64,000 nucleotides of DNA. Origin: Janthinobacterium silvisoli. Its GTDB lineage: Bacteria; Pseudomonadota; Gammaproteobacteria; Burkholderiales; Burkholderiaceae_D. The translations under genes were made by a program, and so were the position numbers. Shown one piece after another: positions 54,601 through 63,776 of the stretch (within the stretch, counting starts at the first letter, position 1; each line of letters opens with the position of its first letter). The notes below the pieces were generated by a model that saw only the letters and a list, made by a program, of their open reading frames with translations, was not told the DNA's origin and made no database searches. The DNA lies in NCBI RefSeq assembly GCF_014200725.1, contig NZ_JACHCL010000001.1, positions 1-64,000 of the forward strand, given 5' to 3'.

Positions 54601-56685
54601 CTACACCAGTCCCGCATAAAAGCCCCGCAATTGCTGCTCCAGCCTGCGCATGGAATAACGCTGCTCCGCCTCGATCCTGGCCTGCCTGCCCATCTCGCTG
54701 CGCCGTGGTCGGTCTTGCAGCAAGGCGGCCACGGCCTCGCAAGCCATCTCGGCATCATCGAGCGGCAGCAGCAAGCCGCCGCGGCTGCCACGCAAAATAT
54801 CGCTACTGCCTGGCACATCGGTGCCCACGGCCGGCACGCCACAGGCCATCGCCTCGATGGTGGAAATACCAAAACCTTCATTTTTACTGAGCAGCAGATG
54901 CAGGTCGAAGGCCGGCATCAATAAGTCGATGCGCTGCTGGAAGCCGGTAAACAAGACGCACCCGCCCAGCCCTGCGGCCTGGACTTGCAGCCGCAGCATC
55001 GCTTCCAGCGGCCCCGTGCCGGCCAGCACCAGATACAGGTTTGGGAAGCGCGGCTGCAAGCGGATAAACAGCGCCAGTAGTTCCTGCGGCCGTTTTTGCG
55101 CCGACAGCCGCGCCACCGAGCCGAGCACCAGCGCGTCTTGCGGCAAGCGCAGCTGCCGGCGGGCTTGCTCGCGCCGGGCGAGCGACACGATGAAACGGTC
55201 CGTATCGACGCCATTCGGTATCACGGCCAGCCGCGTGCCGGGCGCCAGCCAGTCGCGGTACAGGGCCAGGAAGTGCTGCATGGATGAGAGCGAGACGGCG
55301 TACACGCCCTTCACGCCGCGAAACGCTTCGCGCATCAACGGTTGCTGCCAGGCGCTCAAGGTTTCCAGCGGGAAGGCATTGTGCACGCTGATCACGGTAG
55401 GCAAGCGGCACTGCCTGGCTTGCCACAGGATGGACGCGCCATAGGTAGTCCAGCAAAACGCCACATGCACCAGGTCGGGCCGGTAGCGCCGCAGCCGCCA
55501 GGCGCCCAGCAGCTTGGCACGCAGCAAGTTTACCCTGCGCCATGCCCAGTGCTCGATGAATAGCGGCGGCTCGTAAATACTGACCCGCAACTGCTCCGCT
55601 TTCAAGCCTTGCGCCCAGGCCTGAAAACCGGGAAAGCGGCGCAGCGCCAGCATGCTGTGGTAACCGGCCGCGTCCAGCACGCGCGCTTCCTGCGCCATGC
55701 GCAGCTCCATGCCGCCCAGCTCGCCGGAATAACTGCTGATCACGATACGGGGCAGCCGCTTGCGCCGTCCCCGCCAGGCTTCATGGAAAAAGCCGCGCAA
55801 GGAGGCCATTTCCCAGCGCCGCTGGAACAAAGCCTCCCGGTCGCGCCGCAACCAGTCGGACACGCTACCTGCCAGGTGGCGGACATATAGTCCCAGCATC
55901 CAGCGGGGCACTCCCAGCAGCTCCACAGTTTGCTCGGGCATATGCAGCCGGCACTTGCCCCGTCCAAACAGATAGGCGCGGTGCACTATCCAGGCCATGT
56001 CTACCTGATGCGTGCGTATGATATGCGAGACCCTGGCCTGGGGACAAAACCAGGGCAGATGGCCAGACTGGAACATATCCAGGTTCAGGCGCGTTTCACT
56101 GCCCATGGCGTAACTGGCCCCCTTGGGACCGATGCTTTCGTCATAGCGGGCGCCCGTCTCGAACATACGGCGCCGTATCGCCATATTGGCGCCCCATACC
56201 AGGCCTGGATACACGGGACCATCGCGCAGCGCGGGGCTGGTCACGCCCCAGGTCAGGCCCTCCGGTGTCAGGCGCAACAGCCATGGCGCGGGTGGCACCC
56301 GCCAGGCGGGCACGATGGCGCCGCCAAACAGGGCGCGGCCCGGATGCAGCCTTGCACAGTGGACCATGCGGCGCAGCCAGTCGCAGGCGGGAATGGCGTC
56401 ATCGTCGCCAAACATGAACAGGTCGCTGCCATCGCCCATCTGGAGTAAGCCCAGTGCCACGGCGTCGTTCAGGGCGGCGCTCCTGCCGCGCCGCGCCACG
56501 TAGAGCGTGGTGAGCGGCAAGCGTCCATGGAAACGCTGCAGTACGGCGGCCGTGCCATCGCTGCTGCCATTGTCGGCCACGATCAGCCGCCAGCCACCCG
56601 GTGGCGCCTGCAGGGCCGTATAGGCTTGCAGCACTTCGGGCAGGGTTCCAGCGCCATTGTAGGTAGGCATGAGAACGGTCAACAA
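54601..56685 (-). CDS. Fusion glycosyltransferase: GT2 domain plus GT4 domain
   Basis: A 694-residue protein with two glycosyltransferase domains in one frame. Residues about 1-300 are GT2 (GT-A fold): VLMPTYNGAGTLPEVLQ, VADNGSSDG, and the DDD metal motif in FMFGDDDAIP. Residues about 313-694 are GT4 (GT-B fold): IVISSYSGELGGMELRM, AVIPNGVDTDRFI, LVLAGTGPLEAML and LSKNEGFGISTIEAMACGVPAVGT. It may add two successive sugars. It is the first gene of the minus-strand operon and divergent from the O-ligase gene at 56829. Confidence 0.92.
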   Translation of the reverse strand: MLTVLMPTYNGAGTLPEVLQAYTALQAPPGGWRLIVADNGSSDGTAAVLQRFHGRLPLTTLYVARRGRSAALNDAVALGLLQMGDGSDLFMFGDDDAIPACDWLRRMVHCARLHPGRALFGGAIVPAWRVPPAPWLLRLTPEGLTWGVTSPALRDGPVYPGLVWGANMAIRRRMFETGARYDESIGPKGASYAMGSETRLNLDMFQSGHLPWFCPQARVSHIIRTHQVDMAWIVHRAYLFGRGKCRLHMPEQTVELLGVPRWMLGLYVRHLAGSVSDWLRRDREALFQRRWEMASLRGFFHEAWRGRRKRLPRIVISSYSGELGGMELRMAQEARVLDAAGYHSMLALRRFPGFQAWAQGLKAEQLRVSIYEPPLFIEHWAWRRVNLLRAKLLGAWRLRRYRPDLVHVAFCWTTYGASILWQARQCRLPTVISVHNAFPLETLSAWQQPLMREAFRGVKGVYAVSLSSMQHFLALYRDWLAPGTRLAVIPNGVDTDRFIVSLARREQARRQLRLPQDALVLGSVARLSAQKRPQELLALFIRLQPRFPNLYLVLAGTGPLEAMLRLQVQAAGLGGCVLFTGFQQRIDLLMPAFDLHLLLSKNEGFGISTIEAMACGVPAVGTDVPGSSDILRGSRGGLLLPLDDAEMACEAVAALLQDRPRRSEMGRQARIEAEQRYSMRRLEQQLRGFYAGLV

Positions 56686-56730
56686 GGTAGTGCCTCCTTC
56701 GTCTTACCATGGCAACACTCTTCACAGCAA

Positions 56731-56781
56731 TGTACTGAGCAGTGTACTGAGCCACTCCACCGGCTCCTTGCGCGGCATCAA
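56731..56781. promoter_or_regulatory. Direct repeat and degenerate FNR-like palindrome in the divergent promoter
   Basis: TGTACTGAGC occurs twice (56731-56740 and 56743-56752). Next to it TTGCG-CGGC-ATCAA (56768-56781) has a perfect right half and two mismatches in the left half of the FNR/ANR pattern. The spacing to either gene does not give a good -10 element, so the palindrome is weak evidence alone. Confidence 0.3.
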
Positions 56782-56828
56782 GGCTCAGCCCGTCGTCTCG
56801 GCCCGTCATTCAAAGCAGAGCAGGTTCC

Positions 56829-58082
56829 ATGCGCGATCTCCTCGTCACCCTCGTGATCTTCGGCTCCCTGCCTTTCATCCTGAAGTCGCCCGCGATTGGC
56901 GCACTGATGTGGGTCTGGGTCAGCGTGATGAATCCGCACACCCAAGGCTGGGGTTTTGCCACGCACTTGCCGTTCGCCTTCATCATCGCGATCGCCACCA
57001 TGTTCAGCCTGCTGATTTCGCGCACGCCCAAAAGCCTGCCGCTGACGCCCATCAGCTTGCTGCTACTGGCGTTTGTTGTCTGGATGAATATCACGGCCCC
57101 GTTTGCGCTCTTGCCCGAAGCGTCCTGGGTGCAATGGAACAAGGTCATGAAGATCATGCTGATGAGTTTTGTGGTGATGATGGTGATACGCACGCGGCAA
57201 GATATTCTGCGCCTGGTCTGGGTGCTGGCCGGCTCGATCGGCTATTACGGCGTGAAAGGCGGCATCTTTACTATCCGCAGCGGCGGCACGGAGCGGGTCT
57301 GGGGACCGGAGGAAACTTTTATCGGTGACAACAACGCGCTGGCCCTGGCCCTGATCATCACCATCCCCTTGATGTTTTATCTACAGCAAAACACCGACAA
57401 ACGCTGGCTGCGCCACGGCTTGAGCGCGGCCATGCTGCTGTCCGCATTGGCTGCGCTGGGCTCGTATTCGCGCGGCGCGCTGCTGGCGATTGCAGCCATG
57501 TGTCTGTTCATGTGGATCAAGAGCGGCAGGAAAGTGGCGCTGGGCGCGGTGCTGTGCCTGCTCACGCCGCTGCTGCTGGCCTTCATGCCCGACCGTTGGT
57601 CGGAACGCATGGATACGATCAATACTTATCAGGAAGACAGTTCCGCGCTGGGCAGGCTGAACGCCTGGCAAATGGCCTGGAACCTGGCGCGCGACCGTTT
57701 CCTGGGCGGCGGCTTCGAAGTGTCCGATCCGGGTATCTTTGCCCGTTATGCACCGAACCCGATGGATGTGCACGCGGCGCACAGCATTTATTTCCAGGTA
57801 TTGGGCGAACACGGTTTTGTGGGCCTTGCAATTTACCTGGCGCTGGGCATCGCCACCTGGCGCGCAGCAAGCCGCATCATCAAGCTCACGCGCAACGCCG
57901 CCGAGCTGCGCTGGGCGCTGGGCCTGGCGACGATGATACAGGCAAGCATGATCGGCTTTGCCGTGGGCGGCGCCTTCCTCAGCCTGCTGTATTTCGACAT
58001 GCCCTATTATTTGATGGCCGTGCTGATCGCCACGCGCATCGTGGTCGAGCGCCAGTTGCTGACCGGGCAAATCCAGTCATGA
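56829..58082 (+). CDS. Putative O-glycosylation ligase, exosortase A-associated (TIGR03097 type)
   Basis: A 417-residue membrane protein of the Wzy/WaaL-like family tied to exosortase A. It has about ten hydrophobic segments. Diagnostic stretches are MRDLLVTLVIFGSLPFILKSPAIGALMW, GYYGVKGGIFTIRSGG, VWGPEETFIGDNNALALAL, the ligase-type LGSYSRGALLAI and AAHSIYFQVLGEHGFVGL. It probably polymerises or transfers the polysaccharide in the periplasm, possibly to protein. ATG 56829 has GCAGAGCAGG before it. Its stop overlaps the deacetylase start (ATGA). Confidence 0.93.
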   Translation: MRDLLVTLVIFGSLPFILKSPAIGALMWVWVSVMNPHTQGWGFATHLPFAFIIAIATMFSLLISRTPKSLPLTPISLLLLAFVVWMNITAPFALLPEASWVQWNKVMKIMLMSFVVMMVIRTRQDILRLVWVLAGSIGYYGVKGGIFTIRSGGTERVWGPEETFIGDNNALALALIITIPLMFYLQQNTDKRWLRHGLSAAMLLSALAALGSYSRGALLAIAAMCLFMWIKSGRKVALGAVLCLLTPLLLAFMPDRWSERMDTINTYQEDSSALGRLNAWQMAWNLARDRFLGGGFEVSDPGIFARYAPNPMDVHAAHSIYFQVLGEHGFVGLAIYLALGIATWRAASRIIKLTRNAAELRWALGLATMIQASMIGFAVGGAFLSLLYFDMPYYLMAVLIATRIVVERQLLTGQIQS

Positions 58083-59014
58083 ACACCGCCAGCCTCTCGA
58101 TCCTGATCTATCACCGCGTGCTGGCCCGGCCCGACCCGCTGTTTCCCGGCGAAGTCGACGCCCGCCTGTTCGAACGGCAATTAAGACTGCTCAAATATTT
58201 TTTCACGCCGCTGCCCCTGCCGCAAGCCTTGCAGCGCCTGCAGGATGGCAGCTTGCCGCCACGCGCGGCCTGCATCACCTTCGACGACGGTTACGCGGAC
58301 AATGCGCAAATAGCCTTGCCGCTGCTGCAAAAACACGGCTTGCACGCAACTTTCTTTATTGCCAGCGGCTATCTGGATGGCGGACGGATGTGGAATGACT
58401 GCCTGATCGACGCCGTACGGCGTGCTCCCGCCCCCCGCCTGGACTTGCGCGAGCTGGGCCTCGATTGCTGGCCTATCGGCACGCTGGCACAGCGCTCTGC
58501 CGCCATCGCGGCCCTGCTGGCCAAACTCAAATACCTGCCGTGCAGGCAGCGCCAGGCGCTGTCGGAACAGGTCAGCCTGCGGGCGGGCGGCTGGCCCGGC
58601 AGGGAAACGGAACCCATGCTGACAGTGGCACAATTGCGGGCGCTACATCAGGCCGGCATGCAGATCGGCGCGCACACGGTGCGCCACCCCATCCTGTCGG
58701 CACTGCCGGAGCGGCAGGCATGCCAGGAAATCGTCGATGGCAAGACCCAGCTGGAACAGTGGCTGCAAACTCCGGTGGATCTGTTTGCGTATCCGAACGG
58801 CAAGCGGGACCGCGATTACGGTGCGCGCCATGTCGCCATGGTCAGGGAACTGGGCTTTACGGCGGCCGTGGCCACGGACTGGGGCGCCAGCCGGCCAGGT
58901 CCGCAGCTGGACCTGTACCAGCTGCCCCGCTTTACGCCGTGGGATCGAGGACGGTTGATGTTTCTGTGGCGGTTGCGGCAGAACCTGCGGCAAACGCCGC
59001 CGGATGCAAGCTGA
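58079..59014 (+). CDS. Polysaccharide deacetylase family protein (NodB)
   Basis: A 311-residue NodB-type deacetylase: ACITFDDGYADN carries the catalytic and metal Asp, ATFFIASGYLDGG follows, and IGAHTVRHPIL carries the metal His pair. No clear signal peptide. ATG 58079 is used because it overlaps the O-ligase stop; the open frame upstream lies within that gene. It is a second deacetylase besides 33075-33920 and belongs to the general PgaB/NodB kind rather than the XrtA-specific one. Its last 83 bases overlap, on the opposite strand, the end of the AsnB-like gene. Confidence 0.9.
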   Translation: MNTASLSILIYHRVLARPDPLFPGEVDARLFERQLRLLKYFFTPLPLPQALQRLQDGSLPPRAACITFDDGYADNAQIALPLLQKHGLHATFFIASGYLDGGRMWNDCLIDAVRRAPAPRLDLRELGLDCWPIGTLAQRSAAIAALLAKLKYLPCRQRQALSEQVSLRAGGWPGRETEPMLTVAQLRALHQAGMQIGAHTVRHPILSALPERQACQEIVDGKTQLEQWLQTPVDLFAYPNGKRDRDYGARHVAMVRELGFTAAVATDWGASRPGPQLDLYQLPRFTPWDRGRLMFLWRLRQNLRQTPPDAS

Positions 59015-60833
59015 GCCATTGCTCCAGCATCATCAGGATCCACACCATGGTACCGTGATACGCCGGGTGTTCCTGCAGCAAACGTCCTTGCAAGTCGGAA
59101 ATGAAGGCGGGCCGCACGATGCCGCGCCGGCGCAGCTGGCTCAGATTATCGAAGGCGAAGTCGCGCAAGCCCGCATGACTGTGCAGCCACAGGCCGAACG
59201 GCAAGCCGAAACCGTGCTTTTTCTTGTGCAGGATCGCATTTGGCAAGGTGCCGGCCAGCGCGCGCTTGAAAAACGGCCGCAGCTGCCTGCCGTGCAACTT
59301 GTCGGCAGGCGCCAGGCTAGCCGCAAAGGCCACCATTTCATCGTCCAGGAAGGGAAAAGCCGCTTCCACGCCGGCCAGCTCACAAGCCTTGCGCACCTTG
59401 GGCAAGTCATTGTCAGCCAGGGTAAAACGCATGTCCAGCGCCAGCAATTGATTAATCTGGCTCAACTTCAAGTCTTGCCGTTGCCAATAGGCGCCGTTCA
59501 GGCAGGCAGGCGCCACGCCGGGGTCGATGGTCTCGATAAAGCCGTCTTCCAGCACCGTGCGGTAGCCATAGCGCTGCAACAGATTATAGCTTTCCATACG
59601 GGCCGGCAAAGGCTGGCTGGCTTGCTCGATATAGCTGCGCAGCTTGTCGGCCAGCTTCCACGGCCTGCTATTGTGCTGGCGGAACAGCAATGGCTCGATG
59701 ACAGCCTGGCGCAGCATCGCAGGCAAGTTTTCATAGCGCGACAGCAAGGCCTGGTGCGCATAACGCTCATTTCCGCCAAACAGTTCATCGCCGCCATCGC
59801 CGCCCAGCAGGCGCGTCACGCCATCCTGGTGCGCCATCTGTGCACAATAAAAGGCGGGAATCGCCGAGGCGTTGCCGAATGGCTGGTCGAATACGGCGGC
59901 CAGTTGCGGGATTGCCTCCAGCACGTCTTCGGCCGTGACATAGCGTTCATGGTGGCTGCTGCCCGTATGGCGGGCGGCCAGGCGCGCATACGCCATTTCA
60001 TCATAGCCGGGCGCATCAAAGCCGATCGAATAGGTGCGCGCGCTCTGGCCCGTCACTTGCGCCATCAGCGCGGCGATGCTGGAACTGTCGGTGCCGCCGC
60101 TCAAAAAGGCGCCCGTGGTTTCCGCATCGCCGCCCAGGCAACGTTCCACCGCCTGCCGCAGGATGCGCAGGAATGCCCGTTCCTGCGCCGCGCCGCCGGC
60201 ATGGGCCGCCTCCTTGAACAGCATATCCCAGTACTTGCCCTTGCACAGCTTGCCCTGCTGTACATGCAGATATTCGCCAGGCAATAATCGCTGCTGGCCC
60301 AGGTAAGCCGTGGCCGGGCCCGGCACCATATGAAAGTACAAATAGTTATACAGCGCCTGCGGATCGAGCGCGGTCCGCACGGCAGGATGGGCCAGCATGG
60401 CATCGTGCGAAGAAGCAAAAAACAGCCCCTGCGCATGGCTGGCATAGCTGAGCGGGTGCTGGCCCGTGCGGTCCACGGCCAGCAAGGCGGTACCTGAAAA
60501 TTCATCGAGGATGGCCAGCGCAAATGGCCCGGACAGGGAAATACAGGCGGCCACCCCCTTGCCCAGCCACAACGGCGCCAGACGGCGCGCCACGTCCAGG
60601 CTGGAGCCGTCCAGTTCGGGCCGACCCCAGATAGCCACCAGTAAACCTTCTTTTTGATACACGTGGCTGGCGCCTGCACAAGCAGCCACGGCCACGGCGC
60701 TGCCATGCCCCGTGCGCAGTTGCACGGGCACCCGGTCGTAGCGGGCCAGCGGTTCCGCCATGGCGGCCAGCACCAGCTCATGCTCTGGCGTACCGTCCCC
60801 GCTCAGGGTCAACCAGCCGCACAGGCCGCTCAT
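58932..60833 (-). CDS. Asparagine-synthetase-like protein with degenerate glutaminase domain
   Basis: A 633-residue AsnB-like protein. The C-terminal adenylating half is intact: PPi loop FLSGGTDSSSIAAL, then LLGGDGGDELFGGNERYAHQ. The N-terminal class II glutaminase domain is recognisable (FASSHDAMLAHPAVRTALD) but lacks the essential residues: Cys is at position 5 (MSGLCGW) instead of 2, and neither RGPD nor NGEIYN is present. It probably does not hydrolyse glutamine but joins an adenylated acid to another amine, as in beta-lactam synthetase-like relatives. Start 60833 overlaps the decarboxylase stop (ATGA). The three minus-strand genes look like one pathway. Confidence 0.85.
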   Translation of the reverse strand: MSGLCGWLTLSGDGTPEHELVLAAMAEPLARYDRVPVQLRTGHGSAVAVAACAGASHVYQKEGLLVAIWGRPELDGSSLDVARRLAPLWLGKGVAACISLSGPFALAILDEFSGTALLAVDRTGQHPLSYASHAQGLFFASSHDAMLAHPAVRTALDPQALYNYLYFHMVPGPATAYLGQQRLLPGEYLHVQQGKLCKGKYWDMLFKEAAHAGGAAQERAFLRILRQAVERCLGGDAETTGAFLSGGTDSSSIAALMAQVTGQSARTYSIGFDAPGYDEMAYARLAARHTGSSHHERYVTAEDVLEAIPQLAAVFDQPFGNASAIPAFYCAQMAHQDGVTRLLGGDGGDELFGGNERYAHQALLSRYENLPAMLRQAVIEPLLFRQHNSRPWKLADKLRSYIEQASQPLPARMESYNLLQRYGYRTVLEDGFIETIDPGVAPACLNGAYWQRQDLKLSQINQLLALDMRFTLADNDLPKVRKACELAGVEAAFPFLDDEMVAFAASLAPADKLHGRQLRPFFKRALAGTLPNAILHKKKHGFGLPFGLWLHSHAGLRDFAFDNLSQLRRRGIVRPAFISDLQGRLLQEHPAYHGTMVWILMMLEQWLSLHPAAFAAGSAATATETSTVLDPTA

Positions 60834-62053
60834 ACCAGCACCTCGGCCGGCAAGGGATGGCTGAGGAAGGCCGTGGGACTGGCCGTCAAACCATACGCGC
60901 CCGACTGGAACACCACCACCAGGTCGCCCGCGTCGGCCCGTGCCATCTCCATCTGGTCGGCCAGCAAGTCCAGCGGCGTACACAGGGGTCCGACCACGGA
61001 TGCCCGCTCGCGTTCGCCGCCATATAAACGGTTGCCGATGGCGACCGGATAATTCTTGCGTATCAGCTGGCCAAAGTTGCCGGACGCGGCCAGATGATGG
61101 TGCAGTCCGCCATCGGTAATAAGAAACACTTGCCCATGCGACAGCTTGCGTTCGATCACCTTGCACACATAAATACCCGCTTCGGCCACCAGATAGCGGC
61201 CCAGCTCGATATTCAGGCGCGTATCGGGCGAGACCGCCTGTAAGCGGTCCAGCTGCCGCTGCAAGCCGTCGGCCAGCGGCGTCAGGTCCAGCGCCTGGTC
61301 GCCAGGAAAATACGGCACGCCAAAGCCGCCGCCAATATTGAGCACGCGCATCGGGCCAGGCGCATGATCGGCCAGGCGCAAGGCCAGTTCCACGCTTTGT
61401 CCCTGCGCTTCGGCCAGGGCCGTGGCCCACAGGTTTTGCGAGCCCGAATAAATATGAAAGCCTTCAAATACCAGTCCCATCTCCGGAATGCGCGCCAGCA
61501 AGGCCGGCACCAGCTCCACATCGACACCAAACGGCTGCGCGCCGCCGCCCATGCGCATGCCGGCGCGGCGCAGGGAAAAATCGGGATTCACGCGTACTGC
61601 CACCCTGCCAGCCAGACCCAGCCGTTCACTGGCCAGCGCCACTCTTTCCAGTTGAGCCATCGACTCAATATTGATCAGCACGCCGGCAGCCACCGCGCAA
61701 GCGAGCTCGCCATCGCCCTTGCCCGGCCCTGCAAAGCTGATGCGCTGCGGTGGCATGGTGGTATCGAGGGCGATGGCCAGTTCACCGCCCGAAGCCACAT
61801 CGATGCCATCGACCAGGCCCGCCAGGCATTGCACCACGGCCGGCATGGGATTGGCCTTCATCGCATAGTGCAGGTGCACAGCAGCCGGCAGCGTGGCCCG
61901 CAGAGCGGCCACGCGGCGCGCGATATGCTGGCGTTCATACGCATAAAACGGCGTGCGGCCCACCCGCTGGGCCAAACGCGTCAGCGCCATGCCGCCCAGC
62001 TCCAGCATGTCGGCATCCACCGCGAACTGCGCCTGCCGTGCATGCGCGATCAT
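60830..62053 (-). CDS. PLP-dependent decarboxylase, exosortase A-associated (TIGR03099 type)
   Basis: A 407-residue fold-type III (alanine-racemase-fold) decarboxylase related to diaminopimelate and ornithine decarboxylases. PLP Lys66 lies in HYAMKANPM; the glycine-rich phosphate site is NIGGGFGVPYF, and the active-site Cys motif is GPLCTPLDLLAD. It likely makes an amine from an amino acid. ATG 62053 overlaps the ligase stop; the longer frame is inside the ligase gene. Its place between the acyl-CoA ligase and AsnB-like gene suggests it supplies an amine for coupling. Confidence 0.9.
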   Translation of the reverse strand: MIAHARQAQFAVDADMLELGGMALTRLAQRVGRTPFYAYERQHIARRVAALRATLPAAVHLHYAMKANPMPAVVQCLAGLVDGIDVASGGELAIALDTTMPPQRISFAGPGKGDGELACAVAAGVLINIESMAQLERVALASERLGLAGRVAVRVNPDFSLRRAGMRMGGGAQPFGVDVELVPALLARIPEMGLVFEGFHIYSGSQNLWATALAEAQGQSVELALRLADHAPGPMRVLNIGGGFGVPYFPGDQALDLTPLADGLQRQLDRLQAVSPDTRLNIELGRYLVAEAGIYVCKVIERKLSHGQVFLITDGGLHHHLAASGNFGQLIRKNYPVAIGNRLYGGERERASVVGPLCTPLDLLADQMEMARADAGDLVVVFQSGAYGLTASPTAFLSHPLPAEVLV

Positions 62054-63657
62054 GGGTGGTCTCCATAGGCGGCCGCCAGTTCGGCCGCCAGCAGCGGCCG
62101 GTCGATCTTGCCGTTCGGGTTGCGCGGCAAGCAATCGCCGCGGATCACGATGTAGACGGGCACCATGTAGGCAGGCAAGCGCAGGCGGCAGGCAGCCAGC
62201 AGCGCATCGCGGCTCAGTTCTACGCCGGGCGCGGCGGTCACCAGCAAGGCGATGGCCGAGCCCAGCACCGGGTGCGGCACACCGAGCGCCGCCGCTTCGC
62301 CCACCAGGCCGCTGGCATACGCTACCTCTTCAACCTCGGCCGGGCTGACGCGATAGCCCGACGTTTTGATCATGTCGTCGCTACGGCCGACAAAATATAG
62401 GTAGCCGTCCGCATCGCGGCGCACCGTGTCGCCCGACCACACGGCCAGTTCCGGCACCACCAGGCCCGTGGCTTGCGGCGGCAAGGGCTTGAAACGCTCT
62501 GCCGTACGGACCGCATCGTTCCAGTAACCAAGCGCTACCAGCGCGCCGCGATGCACCAGTTCACCGGGTTCGTCCGCCTCGCACTCGCTGCCGTCGGGGC
62601 GCAGCACCAGTACTTCAGCGTTCGGGATGGCCTTGCCGATGGAATCGGGCCGCCGTTCCAGCTGTTCCGGCGCCAGGTACGTCGAACGGAACGCTTCGGT
62701 CAAGCCATACATCAGGAAAATCTGCGTGCGCGGCAGGGATAAACGCAAACGCTCGACGCTAGAGCGCTGCATCACGCCACCCGAATTGGTGATGTAGCGC
62801 AGCGGTGAAGACAATGGCCAGCTCAGCTGCGACAACTGTATCCACAAGGGCGGCACGGCGGCCAGGCCCGTGATCGCTTCCTGTTCCACCGTTTCAATGA
62901 TGTCGCGCAGCAGCAGGTAATTCATCAACACGGCGCAGGCGCCGCTGGCAAAAGCTGTCGTCAGCTGGCTCAAGCCATAGTCAAAACTGAGTGGCAAGAC
63001 GCACAGGATGCGGTCTTGCGGCGTGTTGCGCAGATAACTGGCAACGCTGAGCGCGCCGGCCACCATATTACGGTGCGACAAGACCACGCCCTTGGGCCGG
63101 CCCGTGCTGCCCGAGGTGTACAAAATGGCCGCCATGTCGGTGTCGACCACGGCGTGCGGCGCCATCGGGATATCGGCGCCGGCCGCCAGCAAGGATTGCC
63201 AGGCCATCATGGGCAGCGCACTGGCGGGATGCTCATCAAGCTGATTACCCGTGACCACAATGGTGCGCAAGTCCGGACAGGCCGCCAGCGCCGGCGCCAG
63301 CTGGGCCAGCCGTTCGCGCGAGGTGACCAGGATGCTGACGTTGCAATCGGCAAGTATATAAGCGACCTGCTGCGCCTTGAGCAAGGGATTGACGGGCACG
63401 AACACCCCGCCGGCGGCCGCCGTACCAAACATGGCCGTCACATTTTCAGGGCATTTTTCCAGGTAAACGGCGACTCTTTCCGCGCGTCGCAGGTCCAGGC
63501 TCAGCAAGGCGGAAGCGCAGTCGCGCACGCGGCGCGCCAGTGCTGCATAACTGAGCAGCGTTTCCTGGGCCGGGTAGGCAGCGGGATAAGACAAGGCCGG
63601 TGTGCCAGGTGCACGCTGCGCCGCCTCGAAGATAAAGTCATGTACGAATGTCGCCAT
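62050..63657 (-). CDS. Acyl-CoA ligase (AMP-forming), exosortase A-associated (TIGR03098 type)
   Basis: A 535-residue ANL-superfamily enzyme that activates a carboxylic acid as acyl-AMP. The phosphate loop is ILYTSGSTGRPKGVV, followed by FLMYGLTEAFRSTYL, the hinge region GRSDDMIKTSGYRVSPAEVEEV and the catalytic Lys in PRNPNGKIDRP. ATG 63657 follows GGGGCG and gives the family start; the frame remains open 40 codons upstream through the promoter region. First gene of the three-gene minus-strand operon. A perfect FNR-type palindrome lies 120 bases upstream. Acid substrate unknown. Confidence 0.92.
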   Translation of the reverse strand: MATFVHDFIFEAAQRAPGTPALSYPAAYPAQETLLSYAALARRVRDCASALLSLDLRRAERVAVYLEKCPENVTAMFGTAAAGGVFVPVNPLLKAQQVAYILADCNVSILVTSRERLAQLAPALAACPDLRTIVVTGNQLDEHPASALPMMAWQSLLAAGADIPMAPHAVVDTDMAAILYTSGSTGRPKGVVLSHRNMVAGALSVASYLRNTPQDRILCVLPLSFDYGLSQLTTAFASGACAVLMNYLLLRDIIETVEQEAITGLAAVPPLWIQLSQLSWPLSSPLRYITNSGGVMQRSSVERLRLSLPRTQIFLMYGLTEAFRSTYLAPEQLERRPDSIGKAIPNAEVLVLRPDGSECEADEPGELVHRGALVALGYWNDAVRTAERFKPLPPQATGLVVPELAVWSGDTVRRDADGYLYFVGRSDDMIKTSGYRVSPAEVEEVAYASGLVGEAAALGVPHPVLGSAIALLVTAAPGVELSRDALLAACRLRLPAYMVPVYIVIRGDCLPRNPNGKIDRPLLAAELAAAYGDHP

Positions 63658-63776
63658 TGTTTCGCCCCTGTATTTCAACCCTGTTATGGAGCCCCGGCAA
63701 ACGGCTGCGCTCCCCGATGCACAGGCAGACCAGCCCACGCATCCCGCTATGATTGAGAAAAATGACAACACGGACA

